From NCBI GenBank assembly GCA_020310875.1, contig CM035416.1, positions 76,619,080-76,683,079 of the forward strand: DNA of 64,000 nt. The letters run 5' to 3'. The position numbers and the translations under genes are program-made. The notes under the pieces were generated by a model. The model saw only the letters and a program-made list of their open reading frames with translations. It made no database searches and was not told the DNA's origin. This DNA is from Ceratopteris richardii. Taxonomy: Eukaryota; Streptophyta; Polypodiopsida; Polypodiales; Pteridaceae. This document shows, piece by piece, positions 63,301-64,000 of the stretch; position 1 is the first letter of the stretch, and every line of letters starts with the position of its first letter.

Positions 63301-64000
63301 GCTGGGTGTTGGTAATTTCTCTGTCCTTGGGCTCCCAATTTCTTTGCTACCAGCTCCGCTAATTCCTCCACATTACTGGAGTTGGAAGTAATAGTACTTC
63401 GAGAGTCTTCTGATTTAGTGGGGTTGGGTGTGCTCTTAAGATCCTCAGCTAGATTTTCTTCTAGGTCAATGCACTCTTGAAGAAACTCACTTAGGGTTTG
63501 TAACCTCTTCACGTAAACTAACGTTCTTAGGGTTCCATTCGTGAGTCCATCCAAAGATAATGAAATCATTTTTTGTTGAGTGGGCCTCTCTGCAGCTAGG
63601 CATCTATCAACATACTGATTGAATCTTCGGGTGGCTGTTTTCACTGTTTCATTAGGGTTCTGTTTAAAGCTATGGATTAAAGATGTAGAATTGTGTTTAA
63701 TCCCTCTCTTAGTAAATTCCCCAAGAAATTCTTGAAAAAATTACTCCATCTTTCCAAATTGGGTGGGGTCTAATGGCTGGAACCAAGTCAGAGCCGTTCC
63801 TGTGAGGGTGAGTCCGAAAGACTCATATTGCATAAAGAAGTCGTCTACTTGTTCTGCCCTTAGAACTTGTTTAAATTCAGCAATGTGATAGTAGGGTTCT
63901 CCCAATCCGTCATAATGATTTCTTACAGATTTGGCTACTTGGATAGGTCTCAATCTCCTCATTGGTTCTGGCGGTCTAGGCATTACAGGGAAGGCAGGAA
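63264..64000 (-). pseudogene. Element E gag capsid region (enters from right edge)
   Basis: Capsid-type sequence: YHIAEFKQVLRAEQVDDFFM, LTGTALTWFQPLDPTQFGKM, TAA, then FFQEFLGEF and SLIHSFKQNPNETVKTATRR, FNQYVDRCLAAERPTQQKM. This is the retrotransposon gag domain. The start codon and 5' LTR lie beyond 64000. Confidence 0.75.

Larger units (their letters stand above)
44739..64000 (-). mobile_element. Gypsy LTR retrotransposon E (5' end beyond window)
   Basis: Minus-strand element. From the right edge: gag (61754-63983), split by the copia element, protease 1 (54650-55306), RT (52910-54643), RNase H and two integrase zinc modules (51795-53024), integrase core (51448-51798), integrase tail fused to a second protease domain (49868-51451), a basic tail (49385-49846), a long third ORF (46248-49162), a polypurine tract and a probable LTR. 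It carries many stops and a deletion in RT, so it is inactive. The domain order RT-RNaseH-IN without chromodomain is gypsy-like, but the duplicated protease and zinc modules are unusual. Confidence 0.85.

Overview
The window is eukaryotic, almost certainly nuclear DNA of a land plant with a repeat-rich genome. It consists nearly entirely of nested LTR retrotransposons. Plant origin is supported by the element types (Ty3/gypsy elements with plant-type polyproteins, a chromodomain gypsy element, a Ty1/copia element with an initiator-tRNA-Met primer site) and by two captured fragments of plant host genes (ADP-glucose pyrophosphorylase and an LSM14/DCP5-type decapping factor). I cannot name the species. 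No intact single-copy host gene, rRNA, tRNA or CRISPR array was seen.

Layout. (1) 1-10368: a minus-strand gypsy element, 'D'. Its 5' LTR is at 9336-10368, gag-pol at 3650-9240, and a broken downstream third ORF at 553-2536. Its left end was not found. (2) 10369-10467 plus 37673-44738: an old, heavily mutated plus-strand gypsy element, 'O', split by two younger insertions. Its gag reading frame continues exactly across the insertions. (3) 10468-25076: gypsy element 'A' (plus strand), with two 3252-bp LTRs that differ at about 29 positions by eye, target duplication GCATG, primer site and polypurine tract. Each LTR carries fragments of two host genes. (4) 25087-37672: chromovirus 'B' (minus strand), arranged LTR-internal-LTR-internal-LTR, with one target duplication, CCAAC, around the whole array. 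(5) About 44739-64000: gypsy element 'E' (minus strand), running off the right edge. It has an unusual polyprotein and a very long third ORF. (6) 55361-61748: a copia element (plus strand) inserted in the gag/protease region of E, with target duplication TTAGT and about 2.7 percent LTR divergence.

Relative ages from nesting and LTR divergence: O is oldest and most decayed, and D, B and A interrupt it. E is also heavily mutated and is older than the copia element inside it; the order of E relative to O cannot be read here. The LTR pairs rank copia (about 2.7 percent), B (about 2 percent) and A (about 0.9 percent, youngest). None of the elements has fully intact coding capacity here; A is closest, with one nonsense codon and one frameshift.

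Most notable: (a) element A multiplies a chimaera of AGPase and LSM14 gene fragments inside its LTRs, and these LTRs also contain two extra copies of the U5-end/primer-site unit; (b) element E encodes a second retropepsin-like aspartic protease domain fused behind its integrase, and a tandem duplication of the H2C2 zinc-binding module of the integrase; (c) D, O and E all carry a long third ORF after pol, ending in coiled coil; (d) element D's U3 holds eleven TTGAC (W-box core) motifs in 113 bp.
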